A stretch of 47,280 nucleotides of DNA. Origin: Borrelia puertoricensis. GTDB lineage: Bacteria; Spirochaetota; Spirochaetia; Borreliales; Borreliaceae. The translations under genes and the position numbers were made by a program. Positions 17,744 through 26,784 of the stretch are shown here, one piece after another; within the stretch, counting starts at the first letter, position 1, and every line of letters starts with the position of its first letter. The DNA lies in assembly GCF_023035875.1 (NCBI RefSeq), contig NZ_CP075399.1, positions 1 to 47,280 on the forward strand, in the 5' to 3' direction. The notes beneath the pieces were generated by a model, which saw nothing but the letters and a program-made list of their open reading frames with translations, made no database searches and was not told the DNA's origin.

Positions 17744-18991
17744 ATGAGTTACTATGCATTAAGCAAAATATTTATGTATCTTGGATATATTATTATAGGA
17801 ATTACATCCTTTACCATCTTTAACAAAAATTTAAGAGTAAAGATAAAGAGTAAGATAAAAAAGTTTAATTCCCTATATTACTTAACGCTATTTATCCTTT
17901 TTATAACCTCTTCTAACTTGTCTCATTATTTCTCAGAAAAACAATTACTAGAAAATTTCCAAACATTTAAAGAAGATTTCCTTGCGGTACACAAAATTAA
18001 TGCAACATTTTTACAAAAATATCTCTCAAAATTACAAGAACCAATAAAAATGGAATTAATGTCAAAACTAACACCAATAAACACCATATTTAATGCTAGT
18101 TTTGAAAAATATTCAAAAAATATAAACAAACCAACAGATGATATCATAAAAAATTATAATGCCTATATTAAAGCAATGAACACAGAAATTAAAGACAAGA
18201 TTGCAAAATTAGAGGAAGAAACTCTGCCAATGTATAACAAATACAAACTGCCTAGTTTAGATAACAAAATATCAGACATAGGTGTTGATAAAGATGGAAA
18301 TATTATTCCCGTAATTAAAGACTCAAAAGGTCAAATAACGGATTTATTATTTTACGATCAAAACTACAATTTAATTCCATTTAAAGAATATCAAAAACAT
18401 AGGGTTAAATTCGAGATCATTAAAGATGATAACAATTACTTCAAAGAACTACTCAATGTCTACTATCTTGATTCAAATAATACTCAAATTATCATTGATT
18501 ATTATAAAAATAATATTGATACAATTCCCTACTATATAGATTTAAAAGAGAATAAAGATAATTTTCTGAAGAGTATTAAACTTAAAAACGAATATAAAAA
18601 ATACATCGAAGAAAAACGTAAACTCAAAGTATTAGTAAGTAATGATAATTTAGACGAATTTAAAGTCTTTTTAGAACAAAATCCAAACGCTTTTTCATTA
18701 AACACAATATTCTCCGATGGAACTCCTGTATTAATTCACGCAGTAAAATCAAAATCCAAGAATATAATAAATTATGCAATGTCAAAAAATTGCAATATCA
18801 ACCTAACAGATCAGGAATCAAAAACCACCCTTCACAATGCCATAATTAACGGATACAACATAAATTTCATCAAATCTCTTATAGAAAAAGGAGCAAATCC
18901 CCATATAAGAGACTTAAATAAAAAGTTAGCATCAGATTATGCTTCCAAGAACGGAGAAATATATAAATATTTAAACAATATTACACAATAA
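17744..18991 (+). CDS. Membrane-anchored ankyrin-repeat-like protein, cp26 BBB28-like
   Basis: 415 residues. Two hydrophobic helices at the N-terminus (about 7-25 and 43-60) anchor it in the membrane. A helical middle (65-170) follows, then a strand-rich piece with GVDKDGNIIPVIKDSKGQI, and a C-terminal region (about 300-412) with ankyrin-like helix pairs: DGTPVLIHAVKSKSKNIINY, TTLHNAIINGYNINFIKSLI and EKGANPHIRDLNKKLASDYA. Ankyrin repeats bind proteins; the partner is unknown. The ATG has AAAGGA 6 nt upstream. It is followed by a large palindrome that may end its transcript. Confidence 0.72.
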   Translation: MSYYALSKIFMYLGYIIIGITSFTIFNKNLRVKIKSKIKKFNSLYYLTLFILFITSSNLSHYFSEKQLLENFQTFKEDFLAVHKINATFLQKYLSKLQEPIKMELMSKLTPINTIFNASFEKYSKNINKPTDDIIKNYNAYIKAMNTEIKDKIAKLEEETLPMYNKYKLPSLDNKISDIGVDKDGNIIPVIKDSKGQITDLLFYDQNYNLIPFKEYQKHRVKFEIIKDDNNYFKELLNVYYLDSNNTQIIIDYYKNNIDTIPYYIDLKENKDNFLKSIKLKNEYKKYIEEKRKLKVLVSNDNLDEFKVFLEQNPNAFSLNTIFSDGTPVLIHAVKSKSKNIINYAMSKNCNINLTDQESKTTLHNAIINGYNINFIKSLIEKGANPHIRDLNKKLASDYASKNGEIYKYLNNITQ

Positions 18992-19044
18992 ATAACATTG
19001 TCAACTTGCCAAATATAATAAAAATAATTAATTATTAATTATTA

Positions 19045-19103
19045 TAACTTTAAATATAGTATATTTTAATTAAATTAATTAAAATATACTATATTTAAAG
19101 TTA
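19045..19103. promoter_or_regulatory. 59-bp perfect palindrome upstream of the first PTS gene
   Basis: Twenty-nine base pairs on each side of base 19074 pair perfectly, so the DNA could form a long cruciform and the RNA a long hairpin. It ends 18 bases before the PTS start codon and 54 bases after the previous stop. It may be an operator, a bidirectional terminator, or both. It includes TAGTATA boxes pointing inward, the reverse of a replicated telomere. Confidence 0.75.
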
Positions 19104-19121
19104 GCACGAGGAGAATTTATT

Positions 19122-20774
19122 ATGATTACCACTTCAAACAAATTTGCTATTTTGCAAAAAATCGGTAAAGCTTTCATGTTACCAATAGCCCTTTTACCAG
19201 CAGCCGGACTTTTACTAGGAATTGGTGGTGCATTTACCAATGAAACAATGATTCAAGCTTATAGCCTTGAAAATACTTTGGGACAAGGAACCCTTTTAAA
19301 CATTATTCTATCAGTCATGAGAGATACTGGTGGCGTGGTATTTGAAAATTTACCACTAATATTCTCATTAGGCATTGCAATTGGTCTTGCAAACGTAGAA
19401 AAAGGTTCCGCAGGCCTTGCTGGAGGAATTGGATTTTTAATTATGCACAAAGCTATAAACAGTACCCTTTCAATACAAGGAATAACTACCGAAACTGTTA
19501 ATTCTGCATATTTAATAACAACAGGACTTAATGAAGCACAAGCTGTTGCAAAATCATTTGAATATACAAATGTACTTGGCATGCACACTCTTCAGATAGG
19601 AGTACTTGGGGGCATGATCTCAGGGTTCATTGCTGCATATCTTCACAACAAGTACTACGACATTAAACTACCTCAATTTTTAGCATTTTTTGGGGGAACA
19701 AGATTTGTCCCAATAGTTACAACCGGAACAATGTTAATTATTGGTATAATACTTGTATTTATTTGGCCTCCCATACAAAGCGTAATTGCCATGACAGGCA
19801 AAATTGTAGAACAATCTGGTTACTTTGGTTCATTTCTATTTGGCATAATTGAAAGAGCACTAGTTCCAACAGGCCTTCACCACATATTTTATATGCCATT
19901 CTGGCAAACACCATTAGGAGGAACAATGGAAATTAATGGAGAACTAGTCTCAGGTGCACAAAAAATATTTTTCGCACAACTTGCAGATCCAAACTTCTCG
20001 GGACACTTTGAAGTTACAAAAGGAACAAGGTTTTGGGTTGGAAAATGGCCAGGACACGCATTTGGACTTCCTGGAGCAGCACTTGCAATGTGGTGGGTAG
20101 CAAAACCTGAACGCAAAAAAGAAATGGCAGCATTCTTAGGTTCTGTAGCATTCACATCATTCTTAACAGGAATAACAGAACCCATTGAATTTACATTCCT
20201 TTTTGCAGCCCCCATTCTATTCTTTGGATTTAACGTCTTTATGTACGGCATGGGGTTTGTATTGATGCATCTTTTAAATGTTGGAGTAGGAGTAACATTT
20301 GCAGATGGATTTATTGATTACCTACTTTACGGAATACTTCAAGGAAATGAAAGAACAAGTTGGATAAACATACTCTACGTCGGAATACCTTATTTCTTTA
20401 TATATTTCTTTGTCTTTAAATGGACTATAGTCAGATTTGACTTTAAAACTCCAGGCAGAGAAGACGACGGAGTAACTGCTACAAGGGCAAGCTCAAAAGA
20501 AATACTTGATAATCTAAGAGAAGTTACAACTAAAACCATCAAAGGCCTTGGGGGAATTGCTAACATTAAATACAACAGTGCCTGCATTACAAAACTCAGA
20601 ATTGAAGTATATGACATCAATCTTGTTAAAGATAATGCTTACTTTAAATCACTTGGTGCTAAAGGAATTATAAGACAAGATAAAGGATTACAAATTATAT
20701 TTGGTGTTGTATCAGATAATGTTAACACAGAAATAGAAAAAATTATTAAAGAACTACAAACATCTCAACAATGA
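19122..20774 (+). CDS. PTS EIICB, glucose/maltose family (first copy)
   Basis: A PEP-dependent sugar transporter of the inner membrane, 550 residues, with an EIIC domain (~1-420; FMLPIALLPAAGLLLGIGGA at the front, GITEPIEFTFLFAAPIL as the sugar-site loop) and a C-terminal EIIB domain. The phospho-accepting Cys488 is in SACITKLRIEV. The ribosome binding site GAGGAG is 8 nt before the ATG. It corresponds to cp26 BBB29 (malX/ptsG-like). No EIIA is encoded here, so it must be phosphorylated by one from elsewhere. The substrate is unproven: glucose, maltose and N-acetylglucosamine are all possible in this family. It is followed by a paralogue in tandem. Confidence 0.92.
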   Translation: MITTSNKFAILQKIGKAFMLPIALLPAAGLLLGIGGAFTNETMIQAYSLENTLGQGTLLNIILSVMRDTGGVVFENLPLIFSLGIAIGLANVEKGSAGLAGGIGFLIMHKAINSTLSIQGITTETVNSAYLITTGLNEAQAVAKSFEYTNVLGMHTLQIGVLGGMISGFIAAYLHNKYYDIKLPQFLAFFGGTRFVPIVTTGTMLIIGIILVFIWPPIQSVIAMTGKIVEQSGYFGSFLFGIIERALVPTGLHHIFYMPFWQTPLGGTMEINGELVSGAQKIFFAQLADPNFSGHFEVTKGTRFWVGKWPGHAFGLPGAALAMWWVAKPERKKEMAAFLGSVAFTSFLTGITEPIEFTFLFAAPILFFGFNVFMYGMGFVLMHLLNVGVGVTFADGFIDYLLYGILQGNERTSWINILYVGIPYFFIYFFVFKWTIVRFDFKTPGREDDGVTATRASSKEILDNLREVTTKTIKGLGGIANIKYNSACITKLRIEVYDINLVKDNAYFKSLGAKGIIRQDKGLQIIFGVVSDNVNTEIEKIIKELQTSQQ

Positions 20775-20841
20775 CAACTTAAAAGGAATGAATACCACTC
20801 ATTCCTTAACAATAATTTTGTCCTTAACTTTATTTACAAGA

Positions 20842-20881
20842 TTGACAAATATTGCTAATATTAATTATATAATATAATTAA
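20842..20881 (+). promoter_or_regulatory. Candidate promoter with palindromic operator before the second PTS gene
   Basis: TTGACA at 20842-20847 is followed 17 nt later by TTATAT (20865) or 20 nt later by TATAAT (20868-20873). A 21-bp perfect palindrome (20861-20881) covers the -10 region, a position where a repressor would block RNA polymerase. The promoter suggests the second copy can be controlled separately from the first. Confidence 0.5.
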
Positions 20882-20930
20882 AAATGTTAATTATATTAAA
20901 TTTTAACAACAATTTAAGGGAGGGGATGTT

Positions 20931-22559
20931 ATGTCAATATCACCAGGATCTATATTTACAACATTACAAAAGGTAGGAAAAGCTTTTATGTTACCAATAG
21001 CTCTCTTACCAATAGCTGGTCTTTTACTAGGAATTGGTGGGGCACTTACCAACAAAACAATGATTCAAACTTATGGAATTGAGGACATACTTGGAGAGGG
21101 AACTTTAACAAGTTCAATACTATCTTTAATGAAATATACAGGTGAAGTAATTTTCGCAAACTTACCTTTAATGTTTGCAGTGGCAATTCCAATTGGATTG
21201 GCAAAAGCTGAAAAAGGAACAGCTGCTCTTGCTGGAGTTGTAGGATTTTTAGTGATGCATCAAACTATAAATGGAATTTTATCTCTTCAAGGCATTAATG
21301 CTTCAACTGTAAATGTAGAAGCATTAATAGCAATTGGAACACCTGAAGCAGAGGCAATCGCAAAAAGCCAAGAATACACAAATGTACTTGGAATCTTTTC
21401 TCTTCAAATGAGCGTAATGGGAGGCATGATAGCGGGATTTATTGCAGTAATGCTTCATAACAGACTGCATAATATCCAGTTACCAGTATTTCTAGCATTT
21501 TTTGGAGGATCAAGATTCATTCCCATTATCACCACACTTGTAATGTTCATAGTAGGAATAATTTTAACATGCATTTGGCCAGTCATTCAAGGAATGATGA
21601 TCTCATTTGGAAATATTATAGAACAATCTGGTTATTTTGGTTCATTCGCATATGGAGCAATAAAAAGGTCCTTAATACCTTTTGGTCTCCATCACATATT
21701 TTATATGCCATTCTGGCAAACATCTTTGGGTGGAACAATGGAAATTAATGGAGAACTGGTCTCAGGAGCACAAAATATCTTCTTCAAACAACTCTCAGAT
21801 CCTAATACTGTACATTTTGAAGTTACAAGAGGAACACGATTTTTTAGTGGTGAATTTATAATAATGATCTTTGGATTACCTGGTGCTGCTCTTGCAATGT
21901 ATCATACCGCAAAAAATGAGAACAAAAAAAACACAGCTTCTCTATTATTATCAGCTGGTTTCACATCCATGCTAACAGGAATAACAGAACCTCTTGAATT
22001 TGCATTCCTTTTTGCAGCTCCTGCCCTTTACTATCTTGTATATGTTCCTTTATTTGGATTGGCTCATCTATTAGCACATGTTTTCAATATTGGAGTTGGA
22101 CTAACATTCTCTGGAGGATTTATCGACATGTTCCTATTTGGAATACTACAAGGCAATAGCAAAACAACTTGGATAATGATTCCTATTATTGGAATATTTT
22201 ACTTCATTGGATTCTATTACATTTTCAAACTTGCAATAATAAAATTCAATCTAAAAACACCAGGCCGTGAAGAAGTAGAAGAAGTTACAACAACAAGTCC
22301 ACAAAAAACAGCAATATCAGAAATTGCCAGAAAAGTACTAGAAGGACTTGGGGGTAGAGACAACATCACATATCTTGACGCATGTGCATCAAGACTAAGA
22401 ATAAATGTCAATAAAATAGAACTAGTTAAATCCGTCACTTATTTTAAATCCATTGGAGCAAGCGGAATGCTTCAAAAAGGAAATGGCCTCCAAATTATAT
22501 TTGGAGGATTATCTGACAACATAAGAATGGAAATAGATAAAACTTACATCAATTCTTAA
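20931..22559 (+). CDS. PTS EIICB, glucose/maltose family (second copy)
   Basis: A 542-residue paralogue of the preceding gene with the same order: EIIC (FMLPIALLPIAGLLLGIGGA, TEPLEFAFLFAAPAL) and EIIB with phospho-Cys485 in DACASRLRINV. The two copies agree closely around HHIFYMPFWQT and GGTMEINGELVSGAQ, but differ at many other positions, so the duplication is old and the substrates may differ. The ribosome binding site GGGAGGGG is strong, 5 nt before the ATG. As far as I recall the Lyme-group cp26 has a single copy here. Confidence 0.92.
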   Translation: MSISPGSIFTTLQKVGKAFMLPIALLPIAGLLLGIGGALTNKTMIQTYGIEDILGEGTLTSSILSLMKYTGEVIFANLPLMFAVAIPIGLAKAEKGTAALAGVVGFLVMHQTINGILSLQGINASTVNVEALIAIGTPEAEAIAKSQEYTNVLGIFSLQMSVMGGMIAGFIAVMLHNRLHNIQLPVFLAFFGGSRFIPIITTLVMFIVGIILTCIWPVIQGMMISFGNIIEQSGYFGSFAYGAIKRSLIPFGLHHIFYMPFWQTSLGGTMEINGELVSGAQNIFFKQLSDPNTVHFEVTRGTRFFSGEFIIMIFGLPGAALAMYHTAKNENKKNTASLLLSAGFTSMLTGITEPLEFAFLFAAPALYYLVYVPLFGLAHLLAHVFNIGVGLTFSGGFIDMFLFGILQGNSKTTWIMIPIIGIFYFIGFYYIFKLAIIKFNLKTPGREEVEEVTTTSPQKTAISEIARKVLEGLGGRDNITYLDACASRLRINVNKIELVKSVTYFKSIGASGMLQKGNGLQIIFGGLSDNIRMEIDKTYINS

Positions 22560-22586
22560 GAAAGCTTTAAGAAAATAAACTAACAA

Positions 22587-22627
22587 TAAGAGGGGTTTTA
22601 TTTTAAAATAGCTCCTCTTATATTTTA
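22587..22627 (+). terminator. Hairpin after the second PTS gene
   Basis: TAAGAGG (22587-22593) pairs with CCTCTTA (22614-22620), with further A/T pairing inside, and is followed by a T-rich stretch. It lies between the PTS stop and acyP. Confidence 0.55.
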
Positions 22628-22644
22628 TAAAAAAGGATAAGAAT

Positions 22645-22926
22645 ATGCACAAATACCAATACCTCATTTCTGGAAAAGTACAAGGTGTAGGATTTAGGTT
22701 CTTTACAGAACAAATCGCAACTAAAATAGCAATCAAAGGATTTGTTAAGAACCTAGATGATGGAAAAGTTGAAATAGTAGCTTTTTTCGAAAATAAAGAA
22801 CAAATTGAATTATTTGAAAACACCTTAAAAAAAGGCAACGGTTACTCAAAAATTGAAAACATAGAAAAAAAAATCTTAGATGAAAAATATCCCTTCGATT
22901 TTAAGAACTTTTGTTCCTACTACTAA
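22645..22926 (+). CDS. acyP: Acylphosphatase
   Basis: Hydrolyses carboxyl-phosphate bonds such as acetyl phosphate in the cytoplasm. 93 residues, the normal size. The phosphate-binding loop [11 protein letters not shown] carries the catalytic Arg, and [11 protein letters not shown] carries the conserved Asn. ATG start with AAAGGA 8 nt upstream. It matches cp26 BBB01, which also lies beside the PTS gene. Its end overlaps the convergent BBB02-like gene by 26 bases. A role in acetyl-phosphate balance, which matters for Borrelia response regulators, is inference. Confidence 0.93.
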   Translation: MHKYQYLISGKVQGVGFRFFTEQIATKIAIKGFVKNLDDGKVEIVAFFENKEQIELFENTLKKGNGYSKIENIEKKILDEKYPFDFKNFCSYY

Positions 22927-23353
22927 CATTTTTATTAATCTTACCCTTAATTACTTTCATTTTACCAATTTTTGCTTTAGTTCCACCCTTATTTGCAAAA
23001 TTAAGGGACTTTGAACTAGATTGAAAGAAACGCTCAACCCTGAACTTCAAAAAGTCTAATGACTTTTTATCCTTACAAAAAATATTTAGATTACCATCCG
23101 AAAATTTAATGTCAAGCCCATAGTTAGTTTCTGTTCTTAAAAAATCACAAGAAATAAATTCTCCATTTAATTTATTTCTTTTAAAAAGGAAAAAATATTT
23201 CTTACCTCTCTTAGAGTCTCTAAAATCAATTTTCAACCAATCTTGCATCGGTTGAATTGAAACCAAACTATCATAAAGATAGGAAATATAAATCATTCTA
23301 TTACCATCGACACTTAATGTCTTCTTAAAAAAATAAAGAAATCCTGTATCCAT
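22901..23353 (-). CDS. Conserved hypothetical protein, cp26 BBB02-like
   Basis: 150 residues from the ATG at 23353 ([11 protein letters not shown]); a longer frame adds nine residues without support. No signal peptide. Strand-rich core with [20 protein letters not shown] and [16 protein letters not shown], then a basic, Ser/Lys-rich tail ([20 protein letters not shown]) that could bind nucleic acid. It lies ~100 bases downstream of resT on the same strand, so it may be co-transcribed. No recognised domain; identity is by gene order. Confidence 0.62.
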   Translation of the reverse strand: MDTGFLYFFKKTLSVDGNRMIYISYLYDSLVSIQPMQDWLKIDFRDSKRGKKYFFLFKRNKLNGEFISCDFLRTETNYGLDIKFSDGNLNIFCKDKKSLDFLKFRVERFFQSSSKSLNFANKGGTKAKIGKMKVIKGKINKNVSSRNKSS

Positions 23354-23455
23354 ACAATTAACAAATATATTACAAATCAAAGTATTTTAAAAAAACTATA
23401 AATTAGTCAAAATAAATATTAAAAATCAAAATAAAATTGACTTTTTACAATACAC

Positions 23456-24805
23456 CTAAACACCATATTCAAAAATCAAGGCTAAATACTCACCAAGTTT
23501 TGCATAATTATAATTATAACCATATTTTTGCTTAAAAGACTTACGAAGTTTAACATTAAGACCCCTTAGCATTTCCAATTTCTCTAAACCATCTTCGATC
23601 ATCAGCTCTTTAATTACATGCAAAGTCTTGACATAATTTTCATCCATAACATGACACTCTTCCATCAAAACATCCAATCTTTGCATAGTAATAACAGAAT
23701 ATGTAGTCTTTCGCCTAACATACGTGTATATCCGTCTTTTAATCAATTTAAGCAAATCAATATCAGCATTATTATCTAAGTTCTCCAAGATATAACGATT
23801 GTAATGAAAAGCCGTTATTATATCATCATGCTCATGTCCTAAAACAGTGGTTATCCACAAATTGAGCTCCATATTTTTTGGAGCAAATGCAAGGTAAGAA
23901 AACCTACTATAAAGCCTTCGACAAAAATAAACCGACTCTTCAGGTTCAAATATATTTTCAAAGATCTTACGAAATAATCTATTATAACTATAAGCAAGAT
24001 TTGAAGATATAATTTCTTTTGAAAGTTTTTCTGTCCTCTCCATATATCTTATCTCTTCTATTGAATCAATAATCAATTTAGAATCAGCAAAAGTGGGAAA
24101 AACAATTTCATGAATTAAATTATGCTCTTTTTTCTTTGCAATATGCTTCATGAAAATATGTTCACTATCTTCAACATAAAATTTAGATATTTTCATTATT
24201 TCAACAGGACGCCGTCCGGTTGCCATTAATACTCCATAAAACTTTAATCTGATATCTCTCTTTTGAGTCAATAAAATATTTATTATCTCAATATAAGTTT
24301 TTAAGTTTATCTTAACCGATATTTGCTCTCTTCTATAACTATTAATTTTTGAAATCTTATAATGATGGGAATAACTATTCAACCATTCAGGACTTTGAAA
24401 CAAACTTAGGAAAGATTCAAAATAAACCTTCTTACCTAAAATATTATTAGAAACCATCAACTCCTCAATTTTACATAAATCTTTTATATCGATATTAGAT
24501 AGTGCCTTTACTTTTTTAGGAATCCAAAAAAATAAAAGTTTATTTTTTTGTCTTATCTCCTCAATCACTGAAAGATTGATATATTCCTTTATTATTTTAC
24601 GGGTTTTAGAAAGATTCAATATAATTGAAAGATTAGTAAACTTATCTTTCCTTAAGAGAATACTTCTATGTTTCTCAGCAAGCGTACTAAGACTCTTATT
24701 TAATTTAGAATATGAAATCTCACATTTCAAATACTTAACATATATTGCTTCCAAGTTTTTTCTAAAAAACTCAAGCTCTTTTTTTATATTAACTTTTAAA
24801 GACAT
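23456..24805 (-). CDS. resT: Telomere resolvase (hairpin telomere-forming enzyme)
   Basis: Cuts and rejoins replicated telomeres to regenerate covalently closed hairpin ends; essential for linear Borrelia replicons. From the ATG at 24805 the protein is 449 residues, the B. burgdorferi ResT length, and its catalytic residues fall at the published numbers: Arg199 in ATGRRPVEIMK, Arg296/297 in YFCRRLYSRF, His324 in VLGHEHDD, and Tyr335 in TAFHYNRY. Tyrosine-recombinase/type IB topoisomerase-like chemistry with a 3'-phosphotyrosine. The frame is open three codons further to a TTG, without support. In the Lyme group this gene sits on circular cp26; here it is on a molecule with telomeres. Confidence 0.96.
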   Translation of the reverse strand: MSLKVNIKKELEFFRKNLEAIYVKYLKCEISYSKLNKSLSTLAEKHRSILLRKDKFTNLSIILNLSKTRKIIKEYINLSVIEEIRQKNKLLFFWIPKKVKALSNIDIKDLCKIEELMVSNNILGKKVYFESFLSLFQSPEWLNSYSHHYKISKINSYRREQISVKINLKTYIEIINILLTQKRDIRLKFYGVLMATGRRPVEIMKISKFYVEDSEHIFMKHIAKKKEHNLIHEIVFPTFADSKLIIDSIEEIRYMERTEKLSKEIISSNLAYSYNRLFRKIFENIFEPEESVYFCRRLYSRFSYLAFAPKNMELNLWITTVLGHEHDDIITAFHYNRYILENLDNNADIDLLKLIKRRIYTYVRRKTTYSVITMQRLDVLMEECHVMDENYVKTLHVIKELMIEDGLEKLEMLRGLNVKLRKSFKQKYGYNYNYAKLGEYLALIFEYGV

Positions 24806-24814
24806 ACTAAACAA

Positions 24815-24820
24815 ATTATA
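24815..24820 (-). promoter_or_regulatory. Possible -10 box very close to the resT start
   Basis: A perfect TATAAT on the minus strand ends 9 nt before the resT ATG, and there is no recognisable ribosome binding site between. If used, the transcript would start at or within a few bases of the ATG. No good -35 is visible. Confidence 0.3.
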
Positions 24821-24944
24821 GCAAGAAAAAATAATAAGAACATCTATTTAAACTACTATCAACTTATAAAACAAAAACAATTTATTAAACATATAATTAA
24901 ATAAAAGCTATAATAACAAAAAATTACCAATAAAGCTTCTATTA

Positions 24945-25577
24945 TCACATAAATATCTCAATAGTCTTAAAAACATAGTAATAGAGAACAATATATGCCT
25001 CTCTTAAAGTAGAATATTTGGAACTTCCCACAAAATACATAAGTTCACTTGTACTTGAATTAATATCATCTTCATGATTTCTAATTTCAAATTCACAGTT
25101 AATCTTTTTTATATGCTCTAAACTAAAAGTATAAGTAGAAAATTGGCTATCATTAGCTATATCAAGCCCACTATTTAACACAATTTCTCTCTTAAATATT
25201 TTTTTAACTTGAAACTCAAATGAATTGGGAGGAATAGCATTAAAAAAATCAAACTTAAATCCAAAGTCAAAAATAAAACCAAATTTATAATCCAATAAAC
25301 ACGCAACTTTTGAATACAAAATTATCTGCATCTCAATATTTTTCATATCTTTATCCAATATAAAGTAATAAAAGTAACCATTAATATCCTTAACAGAATC
25401 AAAATACTCTTTAGAATGAACTCGTGTTTTAAATTTATTACCACCTAAATATTCATAACCGGCAATTTCCAATTTTATTGATTCTTCTAAAGGAAGGAAA
25501 AACCTTGATGCAGTATCAAAATTGCAAGAACAAAAGATGAAAATGAAAAGTAAAAAAATCTTATAAACTATTTTCAA
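24945..25577 (-). CDS. Lipoprotein, cp26 BBB08/BBB09-like
   Basis: 210 residues from a TTG at 25577 with GAGGG ~4 nt before it. Signal MKIVYKIFLLFIFIFCSC with a Cys pair at the lipobox. The mature part is aromatic and strand-rich (YFYYFILDKDMKNIEMQIIL, FIFDFGFKFDFF). It lies between resT and the replication genes, the interval that in cp26 holds chbABC and BBB07-BBB09; no chitobiose transporter genes are present here. The exact homologue is unsure and the function unknown. Confidence 0.62.
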   Translation of the reverse strand: MKIVYKIFLLFIFIFCSCNFDTASRFFLPLEESIKLEIAGYEYLGGNKFKTRVHSKEYFDSVKDINGYFYYFILDKDMKNIEMQIILYSKVACLLDYKFGFIFDFGFKFDFFNAIPPNSFEFQVKKIFKREIVLNSGLDIANDSQFSTYTFSLEHIKKINCEFEIRNHEDDINSSTSELMYFVGSSKYSTLREAYIVLYYYVFKTIEIFM

Positions 25578-25614
25578 AAAACCCTCATGATAAAAACTAT
25601 CTATTATTAAAAAA

Positions 25615-25654
25615 GAATATCTGAATATCTGAATATCTGAATATCTGAATATCT
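25615..25654. repeat. Five tandem copies of GAATATCT
   Basis: A perfect 40-bp array of an 8-bp unit in the ~260-bp spacer between the divergent lipoprotein gene and the first replication gene. The place suggests either origin iterons or a variable-length promoter spacer. The rest of the spacer (25655-25836) is A/C-rich with no gene. Confidence 0.9.
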
Positions 25655-25836
25655 ACTTAATAATATATCAAACAATTCATAAATAAGAACAACATAATTT
25701 TACTATTATTAAAATAAAACAATATAAAACAAATTTAAGGTATGAATGTATTATCTAAAGACTTTACTTTTCTCCAACATTTAATTAAAATATCACTAAC
25801 ATTTTAAATATAAAGATCAAACGATAGGAGTTTAAA

Positions 25837-26778
25837 ATGAGACAAGAAAAGATCAGCAAGATGCCATTTAACAAAGTAGTAGATCGAAGATTAAAGGTGT
25901 TTTGGGTAATTCAAAAATTGCAACATAATTATTTCACAAATAAGAGAAGGTATTCTTTAAGAAATGTTGTAATGATGGTAAATTCAATTTTAGAAAAAAA
26001 AGGATCTAAAACAGTAACAAAAAGGACTATACAAAGCGATATTAAAAACTTTGAAGAAATTGGTCTATTAAAAATCGACTTTAACCCACTTGGAAAAAAC
26101 AATGGTAGTTTCACTTACTATATAATCAACAAAACTCTTGAAAAAATAGCTAATAAAGCAATAAGCAAAGCTTATTTCATTCAAAGGAAAAAAAACATAG
26201 ATCACGCAAGAGATAATGCTATTAAAAAAGACAAACTGAAAGAACAAAACCAAAAATTCAAAGTTTCACATCAGATATTTTCACATCTTTTAAGTTATGT
26301 TAAAAGTAAATATAATAGATATAAGAATTCTAATTTGAAAGACATCGAAACCAAAGAGAAAAAATTAGAGAAAATAATACTACAAAAGTTTGTAAGAATA
26401 AACAATGCAGACCTAAGTGAAATGAAAAACATAGTAAAAACACAGATAAGCTATAAAAACACACTATGGAACCTAAAAGACTTCATGGAAGAATTAAGAG
26501 AATATAATGAAGATGATGCCGTAAGTTTCTTTAAAACCATACTCAGAAAAAAGAGAGATAAAATATGGTTTATGTCAAAAAGAAATATAAAGACGGATTT
26601 TAACATTATGATAGGAGAATTTAAAGACAAAAATAAAACCAAGTCACAAAAGTTGCATCAAGATCAAGAAAAAGCAAGAAAATCAAAGATGAACTATATA
26701 GACAATCCGAATGAAATAGTAAAGGCTAGCGAATTGATAACGGAAATTACGAAAACAGGATTACTGGTTTCTAATTAG
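25837..26778 (+). CDS. Plasmid replication protein, PF57/62 type
   Basis: 313 residues, very basic and helical. The N-terminal third has a winged-helix look (residues ~15-105: RRYSLRNVVMMVNSILEKKG and VTKRTIQSDIKNFEEIGLLK), followed by a charged coiled-coil body. This is the Borrelia PF57/62 family, whose members were shown to be required for autonomous replication of several plasmids and are thought to be initiators. ATG start with TAGGAG 6 nt upstream. First of four genes (PF57/62, PF50, PF32, PF49) that determine replication and incompatibility; matches cp26 BBB10. Confidence 0.85.
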   Translation: MRQEKISKMPFNKVVDRRLKVFWVIQKLQHNYFTNKRRYSLRNVVMMVNSILEKKGSKTVTKRTIQSDIKNFEEIGLLKIDFNPLGKNNGSFTYYIINKTLEKIANKAISKAYFIQRKKNIDHARDNAIKKDKLKEQNQKFKVSHQIFSHLLSYVKSKYNRYKNSNLKDIETKEKKLEKIILQKFVRINNADLSEMKNIVKTQISYKNTLWNLKDFMEELREYNEDDAVSFFKTILRKKRDKIWFMSKRNIKTDFNIMIGEFKDKNKTKSQKLHQDQEKARKSKMNYIDNPNEIVKASELITEITKTGLLVSN

Positions 26779-26784
26779 GAAAAT

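Noticed and set aside
19045..19103. The palindromes at 19045 and 9173 as internal replicated telomeres
   Set aside because: TAGTATA points toward the centre of symmetry. In a replicated telomere it should point away from the centre, 14-22 nt out. Orientation and spacing are wrong, so I list them as regulatory dyads.
25615..25654. CRISPR array
   Set aside because: The repeat is 8 bp with no spacers, and no cas genes exist in the window.
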